Origin: Citrobacter sp. RHB25-C09
GTDB taxonomy: Bacteria; Pseudomonadota; Gammaproteobacteria; Enterobacterales; Enterobacteriaceae
NCBI RefSeq assembly: GCF_013836145.1
Contig: NZ_CP057483.1
Coordinates: forward strand, 1,488,001-1,552,000
DNA: 64,000 nucleotides
Reading direction: 5' to 3'
The translations under genes and the position numbers were made by a program. Positions 63,699-64,000 of the stretch are shown here, in pieces. How positions within the stretch are numbered: the first letter of the stretch is position 1; every line of letters begins with the position of its first letter. A model generated the notes under the pieces. The model made no database searches. It saw nothing but the letters and a program-made list of their open reading frames with translations, and was not told the DNA's origin.

Positions 63699-64000
63699 AT
63701 GAATCAGTCCGGAACGACATCATTAGCAAGTCTTAAAGCACAGCTATTAAACCTGAATGCCAACAACGACTATCCTTTTATTCTTCGCGAAGAAGGCAAT
63801 GAAATTGTTGCCTCATGGAATATCGTTGATGCCAAATGGCAGGAGATTTTAGGCAAAGCGGGATTGAAGAAACAGTATGAGCTTCGACTGTTCTTCGACG
63901 AAAGCAAAAAGCAGGTCCGCTATCGTGAAAAATCCACTGACGTGGAGTGGGATGCGAATCTCGGCGGCTTCAAATTCAGTAAATCAGTCCACATTGGTAA
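63699..64000 (+). CDS. Unrecognised protein, N-terminal part (3' end outside window)
   Basis: An open frame starts at ATG 63699 after GGGAAG and runs to the window end without a stop (100 codons). The peptide begins MNQSGTTSLASLKAQLLNLN. It contains PFILREEGNEIVASWNIVD, WQEILGKAGLKKQYELRLFF and KQVRYREKSTDVEWD, rich in Lys, Glu and aromatic residues. There is no signal peptide or membrane segment. The repeated beta-like segments with a lysine-rich end suggest a soluble protein. I do not recognise the family; it is not YbiU, which follows ybiT in E. coli. Confidence 0.75.
   Translation, partial: MNQSGTTSLASLKAQLLNLNANNDYPFILREEGNEIVASWNIVDAKWQEILGKAGLKKQYELRLFFDESKKQVRYREKSTDVEWDANLGGFKFSKSVHIG

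Overview
This window is a chromosomal segment of an enterobacterium. Nearly every core protein can be matched from memory to an Escherichia coli K-12 or Salmonella gene of the same or almost the same length. Gene order from ybhJ to ybiT follows the E. coli gal-bio-to-17-min region. A complete hut cluster sits between ybhC and ybhB, where Salmonella and Klebsiella carry it and E. coli K-12 does not. Citrobacter or a close relative fits best; the species cannot be fixed from this sequence alone. Function names rest on remembered families and visible motifs, not on database searches.

Layout. 1-3.2 kb: 3' part of the aconitase-like ybhJ, convergent with the lipoprotein gene ybhC. 3.4-9.8 kb: histidine degradation genes hutIGC and hutUH, with HutC operator candidates at both promoters. 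9.8-10.3 kb: a structured, probably non-genic element resembling the leader of Icd/Ash-type phage genes, between REP elements. 10.3-15.8 kb: ybhB and the biotin genes bioA/bioBFCD around a perfect bio operator. 16.3-18.4 kb: SOS gene uvrB. 18.5-22.5 kb: ybhK and molybdopterin operon moaABCDE with a ModE-type operator and Moco riboswitch. 22.5-34.1 kb: membrane and envelope genes ybhL, ybhN-clsB-ybhP, ybhQ, the ABC exporter ybhGFSR with regulator cecR, and the RNA helicase rhlE. 34.2-37.9 kb: an accessory module of a GntR regulator, a fumarase-superfamily lyase and a DASS anion transporter. 38.1-46.9 kb: SOS helicase dinG, a five-gene chaperone-usher fimbrial operon, then ybiB. 47-51.6 kb: ybiJ, ybiI, mcbA, rlmF, ybiO. 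51.7-54.0 kb: glutamine transport glnHPQ with a sigma-54/NtrC control region. 54.3-63.6 kb: dps, rhtA, ompX, opgE, the tiny mntS gene, mntR, ybiR, ldtB, ybiT. The window ends inside an unrecognised gene.

How the genes work together. HutH, HutU, HutI and HutG convert histidine to glutamate, ammonia and formamide under HutC. BioF, A, D and B complete biotin from the BioC-primed pimeloyl chain. MoaA to MoaE make molybdopterin. The lyase and transporter probably import and cleave one unidentified carboxylated compound under the divergent GntR protein, which has four copies of a TGTNCGNACA-type site in front of it.

The most interesting points are an intact 15-bp lambda attB core upstream of ybhC in a hut-positive genome, the uncharacterised lyase/DASS module with a 31-bp near-perfect operator, the hairpin-rich Icd/Ash-like element after hutH, and the fimbrial operon that separates ybiB from the dinG SOS promoter. 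No CRISPR array, tRNA, rRNA, complete insertion sequence or integrase gene was seen.
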